64,000 nt of DNA, from assembly GCF_022539505.1 (NCBI RefSeq), contig NC_061508.1, forward strand, positions 349,321,484 to 349,385,483, written 5' to 3'. The DNA comes from Lolium rigidum (taxonomy: Eukaryota; Streptophyta; Magnoliopsida; Poales; Poaceae). Numbering within the stretch: the stretch's first letter is position 1; every line of letters begins with the position of its first letter. Below the pieces are notes generated by a model. The model saw nothing but the letters and a program-made list of their open reading frames with translations, was not told the DNA's origin and ran no database searches. Of the stretch, positions 25,747 through 36,507 are shown piece by piece. The position numbers and the translations under genes were made by a program.

Positions 25747-26309
25747 TTAGTCATACTCCTGCCTAGGCGTATAATATGCATACTCGTAGTCTTCATAGTC
25801 GCCGCCGTTGTACCGGTAGTCGTCGCCTTCTAAGTTACCGCCGTCGTCGTCGCTGCTGTCGTCGCTGTCGTCGGGCGGCGCTCGTGGCTCGAACTGAGGG
25901 TAGCGCAGGCGGGGGATATCGCCGGCCGTGATGTAGTCCATGACGCTCTGCAGAGTCCGGCCGTACCACCATAGCCGACGGCCGGCCTCGTGGAAGTTCC
26001 CAGGAGGCAGACCGTCCTCCTCATACCTGGCGAGCGCCCTCTCACGCCGATTGATGAAGAAGGCGTCCCAAGTATGCTGGTTATCGGGATGCCGGCGGGA
26101 TTCATCCGCTGCTCCGGCGTGAGGTCGAGGTAGTAGTGGTTCGTGATGGCTGCCCGGCGCGCAGCACTCGAGGGAGGGGAGGGACCGGCACGCCGCCGGC
26201 GCTTAGGCTCCAGCCCGGCGGGGACGCGGTAGCCCGGTGGGCAAGGGTAGTTCGAGGCGCAAAGCTCCTCCACCTGCCGGTAGGTTAGAGTGGGTGCGGT
26301 GGAAGCCAT
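25747..26309 (-). pseudogene. Antisense small gene inside the CACTA element
   Basis: Not a recognised family. Reading starts at 26309 with MASTAPTLTYRQVEELCASN then YPCPPGYRVP, and runs in that frame to about 26060. After a one-frame change it continues with WDAFF, RRERALARYEEDGLPPGNF, EAGRRLWWYGRTLQSVMDY and an Asp-rich tail ending RQEYD at 25747. The combined length is near 187 codons. The residue pattern (aromatic, GRR-WW, acidic tail) suggests a real protein, not a chance frame. It lies convergent with the transposase and divergent from the second gene. Its upstream side holds the 14-bp array. The N-terminal motif resembles the protein in the Harbinger element at 44889. No function is assigned. 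Confidence 0.6.
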
Positions 26310-26378
26310 GAGAGAGTGATGAGAGATTGGAGAGATGTGATAATGCTGGCCAAGCCGGGCAACATATATGTAGTGAGA

Positions 26379-26600
26379 AATGGCGGGAAGAAAGAGGCGG
26401 GAAGAAAGAGCGGGCGGGAAGAAATTGGCGGGAAGAAAGAGGGGGGAAGAAAGAGGCGGGAAGAAATTGGCGGGAAGAAAGAGGCGGGAAGAAAGAGGCG
26501 GGAAGAAAGAGGCGGGAAGAAATTGGCGGGAAGAAATTGGCGGGAAAAAATTGGCGGGAAGAAAGAGGCGGGAAGACAGGGAAGAAATGGCGGGAAGAAG
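26379..26600. repeat. 14-bp tandem array, unit RRGGCGGGAAGAAA
   Basis: About 15 head-to-tail units, most reading GAGGCGGGAAGAAA or TTGGCGGGAAGAAA; one unit lacks a few bases and one is expanded. Because 14 is not a multiple of three, open frames appear in all three forward frames and are artefacts. It starts about 70 bp upstream of the antisense gene start. Confidence 0.95.
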
Positions 26601-26626
26601 AGAAATGCCCGTGATGTGTTTGAAAT

Positions 26627-26960
26627 GAATTAGTTTTATTTTTATGAATTTTTTGATATATTATTTGTATTTTTAACATTTTGAATTGAATTGGTTTTAT
26701 TTTTCTGAATTTTTTGATATATAATTTATATTTTTAACATATTGAAATGAATTAGTTTTATTTTTCTGATTTTTTTGATATATAATTTGTATTTTTAACA
26801 TATTGAAATGAATTTGTTTTATTTTTCTAATTTTTTTGATATATAATTTGTATTTTTAAGATTTTGAATTGAATTAGTTTTATTTTTCTGAATTTTTTGA
26901 TATATTATATGTATTTTTCACAATTAGAAATGAATTATATGTATTTTTAACATTTTGAAA
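26627..26960. repeat. 61-bp AT-rich tandem repeat, about 5.5 units
   Basis: GAATTrGTTTTATTTTT recurs at 26627, 26688, 26749, 26810 and 26871, with a partial unit (GAATTATATG) at 26932: a constant 61-bp step. Each unit contains TTTTTTGATATAT and a TATTTTTAA motif. Non-coding. Confidence 0.95.
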
Positions 26961-26982
26961 AAGAAAAGAATTTTGAAAAAGG

Positions 26983-27140
26983 CCTTTAGTCGCGGTTGTC
27001 CTGGCCAACTGCGACTAAAGGTCATTTCCGCGGGAACCAAAAAAGGGGCGAAAAAAGGCCTTTGGTCGCGGTTGGCCTGGCCAACCGCGACTAAAGGGGG
27101 ACCTTTAGTCGCGGTTGGCGAGGCCAACCGCGACCAAAGG
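26983..27140. repeat. Internal cluster of CACTA subterminal-type hairpins
   Basis: Three palindromes at 26983-27021, 27059-27097 and 27102-27140, with the same core as the terminal clusters (CCTTTAGTCGCGGTTG and its complement), although they are 5 kb from either end. They lie upstream of the GC-rich leader of the second plus-strand gene. Confidence 0.9.
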
Positions 27141-27179
27141 GTGGTCCCTATATATTCCCGCGGCGCGAACCGCCGCGCC

Positions 27180-28237
27180 AGAGTCTCATCTTCTCGATCG
27201 ATCCGTCTTCGTCGTCCGCGCCGCCGCTGCGTCTTCGTCGTCTCGCGCCGTCTTCGTCGCTCGCGCCGCCGCTCGTCTTCGCCGCCGGAGAAGCGTCGTC
27301 GCCGCTCCGCGCCCCGCCGTAACCGCCGCCGCCGTAAGCGTCCGCGCCCCGCCGTAACCGCCGCCGCCGTCGACGGATCGAGCCGCGCGCGCGCGGGCGC
27401 CGCCGCCACACACTGCCGGGGCCACCGCCGCGCGCCGCCACACACAGTGCCGGGCGCCACCGTACACGTACACGTACTGCCGGGCGCCACCGCCGCGCGC
27501 CGCCGGCCGCCGGCGCCGCCGTACGTCCACCATCGGCCGGGAGAGATCGAGAGGGCGCCGGGGCGCCACAGTGTACACGGCCGGCCAGGGTTTTTTTTTC
27601 TTTTTTTTTAGTTTTTTTTTAGTTTTTTTGTTCTTTTTAATTTTAAGTAGTTAATTAGTTTAATAAAAACGGTAAATTTGACTTAACAAAATTTGAGTTA
27701 TAAATTTCAGTTATAAATTTCAGTTATAATTTTGACTTAATAAAAAAACATATAGTTAACAAAAAAAACATATTTTGACTTAATAATTTTTTGTTTTGTC
27801 CACTTATAATTAATGAATTAATTAGTAACTATATATATAGTTAACAAAAAAACATAAAACTTGATAATTTTGACTTAATAAAATTTTAAGTGGACAAAAA
27901 ATTTCTGAATTTTGACTTAACAAAAAAATTCACTAGCAACCCACCGCCACCGACCCCGCATGTATACGGAGGGGCGGCGAGGCCCTCGCCTCCCCCTCCG
28001 TATACGCGCGGGTTTTTTTCTTTTTTTACGAGAGAGAGGATCGGCACACCGCTACCGCCCTTTCGCCCCTGCCTCGCCGCCCCCCCCTCCGTATACGGCG
28101 AGGGAGGCCTCTATGTGTTGTCCTCGGCACCGCCACCGCCCTTTTGCCACCGCCACCGCCCTCTCTCCTTTTGCCACCGCCCTTTCGACACCGCACTTAA
28201 TTAATTAGTTTTGACTACATGTTTTCAGGACTGACAT
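27180..28237 (+). other. GC-rich then AT-rich leader region of the second CACTA gene
   Basis: 27180-27585 is extremely GC-rich, with repeated CGCCGCCG and GGGCGCCACCG units. 27590-27920 is T/A-rich with oligo-T runs and repeated TTTGACTTAA. 27958-28010 contains an inverted repeat (GTATACGGAGGGG against CCCCTCCGTATAC), and GTATACGG occurs again near 28093. The long frames here on both strands are compositional. It is probably the promoter, leader and first intron of the gene that starts at 28238. Confidence 0.5.
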
Positions 28238-31200
28238 ATGGCGGACGATAGAGCTGACCCGATTCTGGACAACTATGATCTGGACGCTGAAGACCATATA
28301 TTCGGCATCATAAAAGGCGATATTCCATTTGTGCCGACCGGAGAAGAAGAAGATGATATCTCTTCTTATCTGAACCTTGACGGTGAAGATGAAGGGCGCC
28401 GTCAGCAAGATGATGCCGAAGAAACGTCGGTAAACGACGATCTTCAATTGGAAGTAGCAACCACCTCCGGCGCCGAGGTATATATAAATACATATTGAGC
28501 GTCTGGTGATACAACTAACTGATTTGAATAAATGTGTGTGTACTAACGCGCGCGACTCTCTTTCTTATTTTAGCCCTCGGCCGGATCGTCGAAAAAATCG
28601 AGTACGTCGTCGTCAAAGCGTGGCGCAACCAAGACGATGAAACCAAACGAAACATGCACCATCGAGGTTGTCAATGAAGCAACCGGCAGGCCGCTGGAGC
28701 CCAGCAAGAACGCCACCAAGTTTATCAGCCAATGCGGAGCCGTTGTTAGAGACAACGTCTCGATCACCGTCCAGGAGTGGAATGAGCCAAAGAAGGCACG
28801 TGTTGGTTTCACTTTTGTCGATGAGAGAACAAAAAAAGATTTCTTCAAGAAGCTTATAGAACATTTCGTTCTACCTCCGGAATACCGCAGAAAAGATGAG
28901 GCGGGTAACAAGATTCCGGAAAACAAGGAGAGGTACAAGCTAGTCAAACAGTTCGCTCTTTCTAAGATGGCCGACGCATTCCGGAAATACAAGCAAAACC
29001 TAGCCCATAAGTTTGTCAATGAGGGCAAGACTCCGGTTTTCGAAGGACAATATGAGAAACTGCAACATGATTGGCCAGAATTTGTGAAGCAAAAGAAATC
29101 GGAGCAGTTCCTTGAAATGTCGAAAAAAATAAGAAGAATGCGGCCAAGAAGGAGTACAATCATATTATGGGGCCAGGAGGGTATCGCTTTTGGCAGCCTA
29201 GGTGGGAGAAGATGGAGAACGAGCTGAGGGCGCGAGGAATCCGTCCAGTGCACGGAGGGATGGGACCCAAGGGCCAAAAGCTGGTGGTACGGGCATGGGG
29301 GATCGCCGAACCCGGAGACGAGGGAGTGTGTTTATCGTGGGCAAAATAATTAAACCCACCCAAAAGCTTATTGAGGCAATGAGGGATGCTCAAGAGGGGA
29401 GGATCAAGTTCAACAGAGAGAACGACGCCCTAACAAAAGCCCTCGGGAATCCTGAACACGGAGGACGTGTACGAGGCATGCCCGGGGACATTCCGTGGAA
29501 AGTAGGGTTCCCCCAGAACGATGACCCGTACGGTTACAGAAGCCGTAAGAGAAAGATGGATCGGGATGCAGATGTTGTGGCGAAGCTGGTAAGAAATGGA
29601 TGTGATGAAGAAAACTGTGAGTGTACTAGTAGCCGAAAGAGATGCAGCTCGGGCGCAGCATGAAGATCATCCAATGGATCTCGGAAGCCAGCAGAGAAGA
29701 AGCAGCGTGGCTTCCACGGAGGCCTCACCGGCTGGTGCACCGACGATCGAAATTACCGCACCGGAGCATCCGGTGGTCGAAATTACTGCACCGGAGCCTC
29801 CTCGCTACCCCGTGGACGATATAAAGGAGATGAAAGCATGTCATCCGTATTATCCTATCGGGAACATGTCCATGAAGGTAGCCACCGGCGATGCTTTACC
29901 ACTGGAGCACTCCACCACAACAACCCCATTCCGGATGGCTATGCTCGTGTCACGGTGGAGGAGATAGTCCAAGGGTTTGAGGACCTGGACATTGACATTG
30001 CTACACCTGAAGGGGCGACAAGACTTGGAGATGTCAAGCGCCGGTTCATTACGTGGCGGAAGAAGTTTATCAAGTTTCCGGCGAGGCGCCAAGGCAAACA
30101 AGTCCACCCCCTCCGGTGGTGGTGGCGGCGGCGGTGGTGGTGGTGGTGGCTCACCTACACCTCCGGCGGGTAAGCCGACGCCGCCCCCAATTCACCTCCG
30201 GCGGGTAAGCAGACGCCGCCCCCCAGTCCTCGTCCGGCGGGTGATCAGACGCCGCCCCCCAATCCACCTCCGGCGAAGAAGCAGAAGCAGTCCTGGGTTA
30301 TTAACCCGGACCCTTACGTGCCTAGAACCACAAAGATACCGGAGCCATCACTGAAGCCTCTCCCCAAGAGGCCTTGGGAATGTAGTGCCGAGGAAGTCGC
30401 GGCGGGCGCGGCTGCTGATTTAGAGGATTGGAGGGCGAGAGTCAAGAAGAAAATACAGGGCGAGCCCAAGCAAGTATTTTCTGAGAAGGAAAAGAGCTGG
30501 GCTAAGTCATTTTTGAACACACCGTCCCAAGCCGCGAAGAATCTCCCTGACTTCTATGAGCGTGAACTTCGTAGGCAAGCAGTCACGTTCAAGAGGAAGC
30601 AGGACGAGGCGGAGAAGCAAAGATTAGAAAGGGGGAAAGAAGTTGCCCAGCTCGGGGAACAAAGTAAACAATCGATCGCCCCGCTCATAGTGCAAGCCGC
30701 CGATCCGGATGACCCCGAAATCATAGCAGCTGCGGCAACACATGGATTGACTGTAGCGAGTGCCACAGAACAAGCGGCCAACTTAGGTATCACTCTTCGT
30801 GCAGTGTTAGGCCTTGATGAGGCGCCAAAGAAGGACGCAGTATTTACATATGTGGAGAATGGGCCTCTCGTCGAGCCTGCGCAGGAAAATGATCTACCTC
30901 GACAAATGAAAGGTCTGCTAATTTGGTACAAGGGTTACATAAAACTTAAAAACGCCAAAGACTATATTTATGCGGAAGTTAGACCTGAGCATCACTTCAA
31001 ACATTACTATATAACAATTCAACGGAATGAATTGTTCCAGCTGTTCAATCTGCGCGAGCTCGACAAATCTATCATCAGTTGCTATGTTCTGTAAGTGATT
31101 TATTAATTTCTACCCCATCTCGTTCATTGCCTGCACTATATATATATATATATATTGTCCTAACTATCTTGTTGTGTACGCTATTATGCAGATTGAAGAA

Positions 31201-32021
31201 GCGCGAAATGCGAATAAGGCTCATCCATGATGTTGGGTTCATTGACCCACACATCGTTAATTCATATGTGTTAGAACACCACCCCAAGGACGTGGAGGAA
31301 GACCTGTGGCGGTTTCTTACAAAACAGGAACTCAAAAGTGATATTCTATTTCCTTACCATTTTGGGTGAGTGTTTCTGTCTTGAGCATATTCTCTTTTGT
31401 TTACTCCATGCATAGTATGTGGCTAATCGATGAGTTATGCATGACTGTGCGTGTATCGTGTTCGCAGGTTCCACTGGATTCTGCTAGTAATTCAAATTCA
31501 GAACTCCACAGTTCTCGTCCACGACTCTCTGAATATGGATTCGGCGCTTTGGGCCGACATGAGAAAAATGATGCAAAAGTAATTATTTTCATTCATTTGC
31601 GCTCTATATCGATCGGCCTATTTAGTTCATCATTTCCTAATATCAAAAGTAATTATTAATAACTCTCTTGTTCATTTAATTTTCTTTGCCTCGTAGGATT
31701 TGGAGACGGTTCGTAGATCAAAAGGTCGGTGAATTAAAAAAAGAGCTACATTTTAAAAAGGCAAAGCCTACGCCTGGGGATATTCAGCCACCGGGGACCA
31801 ATCTATGTGGATACTATGTTTGTGAGAGGATCCGGAGATACACCACTGAGCGGGAGCCGTCTGAGAGCAACCTCAAGAGGATTAACCTCCGGGCGACGCT
31901 TAGTCCAGAAGCTCGCTTCCGACCACTTCAAGAGGAACTAGCTGGATGGTTGGGGAACCAAGTCATCGATCCTAGAGGAGAACACTATGTAGAGGACGAT
32001 GAACTTTATATGCACTTATAA
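28238..32021 (+). pseudogene. CACTA second gene: plant-transposase region fused to an Ulp1-like protease
   Basis: Exon 1 (28238-28480) starts MADDRADPILDNYDLD and is acidic. After an intron ending TTTTAG at 28573, the next exon has the plant En/Spm transposase (Transposase_24-type) region, with KFVNEGKTPVFEGQYEKL and, in a second frame, YNHIMGPGGYRFWQPRW. A Gly/Pro-rich hinge lies at 30110-30290. An open segment 30318-31090 leads into exons 31192-31365, 31468-31578 and 31697-32021, whose joins are all in frame. These encode an Ulp1/SENP-like end: FHWILLV (His), VHDSLN (Asp), IQPPGTNLCGYYV (Gln and Cys). Frame breaks near 29130, 29290, 29650 and 29960 make the middle defective; the protease exons are open. 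Confidence 0.8.
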
Positions 32022-32267
32022 ATTATGTATAGAAACTTGTTCAAAATTGTATATGTGGTCATCCGATATTGAATATATATTGTATATTCCTCTTGAATTC
32101 TTTTTGGTTCTAATATCAAATTTGTTTGAAAGTGTACATTCATATGCATGTATACCATACAATATGTGAAACTCCTTCAAAATTAAAATAAAACACAAAA
32201 GAAATAAAACAATACAACTTAAAAAGTAACCAGGTTAGGGGGGGCTAAAATCCTAAACCTGCGGCGG

Positions 32268-32433
32268 CCTTTAGTCGCGGTTGGCGAGGAGAACCGCGAC
32301 TAAAGGTCCTCCGCCCTGGCGCTCGCCTGCCGCCCACGTGGACGGGCCTTTAGTCGCGGTTCGTAAGGAACCGCGACTAAAGGGGGGGGGGCCTTTAGTC
32401 GCGAATAATAGGTCGCGGTTGCGCAACCGCGAC
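32268..32433. repeat. Right subterminal hairpin cluster of the CACTA element
   Basis: Palindromes 32268-32306, 32347-32383 and 32411-32433 share the TTTAGTCGCGGTT core with the left and internal clusters. They end about 45 bp from the right terminus. Confidence 0.85.
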
Positions 32434-32482
32434 TAATGGCAGTTGCGCACCGCGACCGAAGGCCCTTTTTCCACCAGTGTAT

Positions 32483-34025
32483 CCAGACTACATCAGCTTT
32501 GACTTGCACACATGGCAGGTTGACCACTGCCATGTGGCAATATTTGTACAAAAGTCCTCCAAAATTCTTCTCTTCTAACATTGTGGCCTTTCTCCTTCAC
32601 ATTTATTCCTCCCTATCTTTCTCGCTCTCGGACCTGAAGTGTTGTTTGTTTCTACTAGCTTCACAGCTCAACACGTAAAACGCCAACAAACCAGAGCCTG
32701 GAACTACACGTATTATTCCTGTCAGTACCATGCAGTTAAGCTGTAAGCGGTCTGGTACTACATGATTACAAAGTGTTAACCATTTGTATACATGCTTCTG
32801 GTCGTGTTCTATGTGTACATATTAAAAGATAAACATCGTGTATTGAAGATTTCTTTTCTCCAAATGCATTCACGTTGCTACAGCAACCTATCCATGTATT
32901 TGATTGACTAGTGCATACAGATGAAGCCATGAGGCATGCACTGATGCACGCATGGTTCTTGGAACATGCTGTGTGGCGTGGATCTGACGACTGGGTAAAC
33001 AACTTATTTCTGATTTGTGGTGTTGATATTTCCCCATTTCGGTTTAAAACAGAAAACTAAACCGAATTATAAGTTAACCTAACTGCTGGTTAATTAAAAA
33101 AATAATGTTATTTCGAATCAAATTTTTGGTTAAAACCGAATGTCCACCCTAGGAGAGGGACTCTGGAAAAAGAATAGGAAAAAAAAACGTATCCGCTTCA
33201 GTCAAAGAAGATCCAAGGAAAGAACTTGATGCTGAGATGGTGGCCTGACTATTAGGGAATGGATAGGATAATTTCCGCTCCGAAACCGGCCTCGAATCCG
33301 CTTTAAGGTGTTCATATTCGATTTTAAAGGATCCGATGGATAAGAATATCCGATTTCGAAGTGGTGCTCCGGATACGGTATAGGATATGGTATAGCAAAT
33401 AGCATGCATATATGGATTATTCGATATTTAAACCGGATAATCCAAAGGTTTTAAACTGGATAATCCGATTTTTGAGTCAAAAGCCAAGATCAATTCAAAG
33501 GTTAGTAGTTATTGAGTTTCTAATTCATTTGGCAAGCATGTTTAGCTCTAAATTATATCAATTCTTAAGTTTTAAGTAAATTGTGTATCTTCTTTCTAAA
33601 GTACACAAGATTAAAAGTTTAATTTTTTCTTAGGATTTGCAAAAACTATAACTATGAGCCGATGATGAAAGCATATATCCGACCATGTTTGTTTCCGGAC
33701 CGACTGTGCGCCGTTTCCGATTCGAATCAGCAATCCGATGTATCCGCATCCGCATCCGAAATCGATCAATATCCGCTCCGATTCGGATTCGAGAAAAATT
33801 AATGGTAAATAATATATTATGAGCAAAATCCGATCCAACCCAATCCGTTTACACACCTACTGACTATGACAGGGATGGAAAAAAAGGGCCAAAATTTTAA
33901 AAGATAACACTTTTGGGGGGCCTTTGTGTAAAATAGTGTGACCTGGAAGTGGTCAACCTGCGACATGTGCAAGTCAAACCTGATGTAGCCTAGATAAGAC
34001 GTCAAATGACACACCTAACAGGATC
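32483..34025. repeat. Intergenic, with a CCGAT-rich degenerate repeat
   Basis: No gene seen. From about 33230 to 33850 the sequence is full of ATCCGATTT, TCCGCATCCGCATCCG and GATTCGGATTCG words, a pattern seen in decayed Ac/Ds-like (hAT) elements of grasses. CAGGGATGG occurs at 33870. I could not define ends or a target duplication, so the class is a guess. Confidence 0.35.
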
Positions 34026-36235
34026 TTAGAGCATCTTCACTCGCGTCTCCCAAAGCGGCCCCAAAAGTTTTTGGGGCGCGTCGAACATTTTTTTGGTCCG
34101 AGTCGCGCGCCCTAAAGGCCCCTTTCGCCCGATGCGGCCCAATATGATGTCCGGCGTCCCGAGCCCGTCCCTGCTCCACAGGGGACGCTTCGGGCTCACC
34201 GGATAGAGCGAGAAACCAGGCGAGGAGTGGCGGGTCCGACGTGTCATTGACACACGAACGGCGCCCAACCGTCGCCTACCTCACGACAGAACTATTATTG
34301 GCACCCATCAAAGGTGTAGTTGCCGGGAAAGGGAATGGCCGGAGTGGCAACCGCGTCGATCGACGCGCGAACCGCTGGAATGGAGCGCGAACACCGCGGA
34401 AGAGCAAACACATCCCTCTTCGATATCTGCGCCGCCATTCATCCCCGCTCAATAAGACCCCTATGTCTACGTATTCGGATCTCCAACCGGCCGGCGCCCT
34501 TCATCTCTATGACTGAGCAACCTCTCCTCTCTGACCATGAGCAACCTAACTTTGCCATCGGACTCCGATAGCGAGGGAAAGCCACGCGGGATGGCGCCAA
34601 TGGTGGGATAGAACTACCACGCCTAGTAGCTCTATGATACGTCTCCAACGTATCGATAATTTCTTATGTTCCATGCCACATTATTGATGTTATCTACATG
34701 TTATATGCACATTTTATGTCATATTTATGCATTTTCTGGAACTAACCTATTAACAAGATGCCGAAGAGCCGATTCTGTTGTTTTCTGCTGTTTTTGGTTT
34801 CAGAAATCCTAGTAAGGAAATATTCTCGGAATTGGACGAAATCTTCGCCCAGGGTCCTATTTTTGCACGAAGCTTCCAGAAGTCCGAAGACAAGACGAAG
34901 AGGGGCCACGAGGGGGCCACACCCTAGGGCGGCGCGGCCCCCTTGGCCGCGCGGCCCTGTGGTGTGGGGCCCTCGTGCCGCCTCTTGACCTACCCTTCCG
35001 CCTACTTAAAGCCTCCGTGACGAAACCCCCAGTACGGAGAGCCACGATACGGAAAACCTTCCAGAGACGCAGCCGCCGCCAATCCCATCTCGGGGGATTC
35101 AGGAGATCGCCTCCGGCACCCTGCCGAAGAGGGGATTCATCTCCCGGAAGACTCTACACCGCCATGGTCGCCTCCGGAGTGATGAGTGAGTAGTTCACCC
35201 CTGGACTATGGGTCCATAGCAGTAGCTAGATGGTTATCTTCTCCTTATGTGCTTCATTGTTGGATCTTGTGAGCTGCCTAACATGATCAAGATCATCTAT
35301 CTGTAATACTATATGTTGCGTTTGTCGGGATCCGATGGATAGAGAATACTATGCTATGGTAATTATCAATCTGATGTTTATGTGTTGTTTAAGATCTTGC
35401 ATGCTCTCCGTTATTAGTAGAGGCTCTGGCCAAGTTTTTACTCTTAACTCCAAGAGGGAGTATTTATGCTCGATAGTGGGTTCATGCCTGCATTGATACC
35501 TGGGACAGTGACAGAAAGTTCTAAGGTTGTGTTGTGCTGTTGCCACTAGGGATAAAACATTGATGCTATGTCCGAGGATGTAGTTGTTGATTACATTACG
35601 CACCATACTTAATGCAATTGTCTGTTGTTTGCAACTTAATACCGGAGGGGGTTGGATGATAACTCGAAGGTGGACTTTTTAGGCATAGATGCAGTTGGAT
35701 GGCGGTCTATGTACTTTGTCGTAATGCCCAATTAAATCTCACTATATTTACCATGTCATGTATGTGCATCGCGGTGCCCTCTTTATTTGTCAATTGCCCG
35801 ACTGTAATTTGTTCACCCAACATGCTTTATCTTATGGGAGAGACACCTCTAGTGAACTGTGGACCCCGGTCCAATTCTCTTTACTGAAATACAATCTACT
35901 GCAATACTTGTTTTCTACTGTTTTCTTGCAAATAATCATCTTCCACACAATACGGTTAATCCTTTGTTACAGCAAGCCGGTGAGATTGACAACCTCACTG
36001 TTTCGTTGGGGCAAAGTACTTTGGTTGTGTTGTGCAGGTTCCACGTTGGCGCCGGAATCCCTGGTGTTGCGCCGCATCACATTTCGCGACCATCAACCTT
36101 CAACGTGCTTCTTGGCTCCTACTGGTTCGATTAAACCTTGGTTTCATACTGAGGAAACTTGCTTCTATACGCATCATACCTTCCACTTGGGGTTCCCAAC
36201 GGACGTGTGCATCTACGCGTATCAAGCTAAATTTA

Positions 36236-36253
36236 CAGCGCCGTTGCCGGGGA
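36236..36253 (+). other. Primer-binding site, tRNA-Asp type
   Basis: GCGCCGTTGCCGGGGA, 11 bases after the 5' LTR, is complementary to the acceptor end of plant tRNA-Asp apart from two mismatches at the 5' side. This primer type is common in Gypsy-class plant retrotransposons. Confidence 0.75.
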
Positions 36254-36507
36254 GATCAAGACACGCTGCAAGGGGAGTCTCCACTTCTCAATCTCTTTAC
36301 TTTGTTTTTGTCTTGCTTTATTTTATTTACTACTTTGTTTGCCGCACCTAAACAAAACACAAAAAAAATTAGTTGCTAGTTTTACTTTGTTTACTGTCTT
36401 GCTCTCTATATCGAAAACACAAAAAAATTAGTTACTTGCATTTACTTTATCATGTTTAGATCCTGCAATTGCATCTTTTTGTTTCCTGTTTACACTAGTT
36501 TGGCATA

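Larger units (their letters stand above)
21669..32479 (+). mobile_element. CACTA (En/Spm) transposon, 10.8 kb, both ends present
   Basis: The left end reads CACTAGTGGAAAAACAG; the right end is the reverse complement of CACTGGTGGAAAAAGGG. A TAT duplication flanks it (21666-21668 and 32480-32482). Subterminal hairpins built on CCTTTAGTCGCGGTTGGCC lie at both ends (21740-21777, 21822-21859, 21871-21906; 32268-32306, 32347-32383, 32411-32433). These are the type of repeat bound by TnpA in En/Spm. The coding order is a TnpD-like transposase (+), a small antisense gene (-), an internal hairpin cluster, then a TnpA-position gene with an Ulp1-like end (+). The genes have frame breaks, so it is probably non-autonomous now, but the ends look competent. 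Confidence 0.95.

Noticed and set aside
26316..26633. Three overlapping plus-strand proteins rich in Gly, Arg and Lys
   Set aside because: They are the three frames of a 14-bp tandem repeat.
26924..27611. Arg-rich proteins of about 190-220 residues on both strands
   Set aside because: They are compositional frames in a CGCCGCCG-rich leader with no domain; the same DNA is open on both strands.
31138..31156. TA dinucleotide microsatellite as a functional site
   Set aside because: A short simple repeat inside an intron of the CACTA second gene; nothing supports a role.
32268..32433. CRISPR-like or tRNA-like repeated palindromes
   Set aside because: They are CACTA subterminal hairpins with matching copies at the other end of the element; there are no regular spacers and no tRNA fold.
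35758..36351. LTR-located proteins, also seen at 40820 and in reverse at 61502-61979
   Set aside because: The identical frames lie in every copy of the LTR. LTRs of this kind do not code, and the frames shift between copies.
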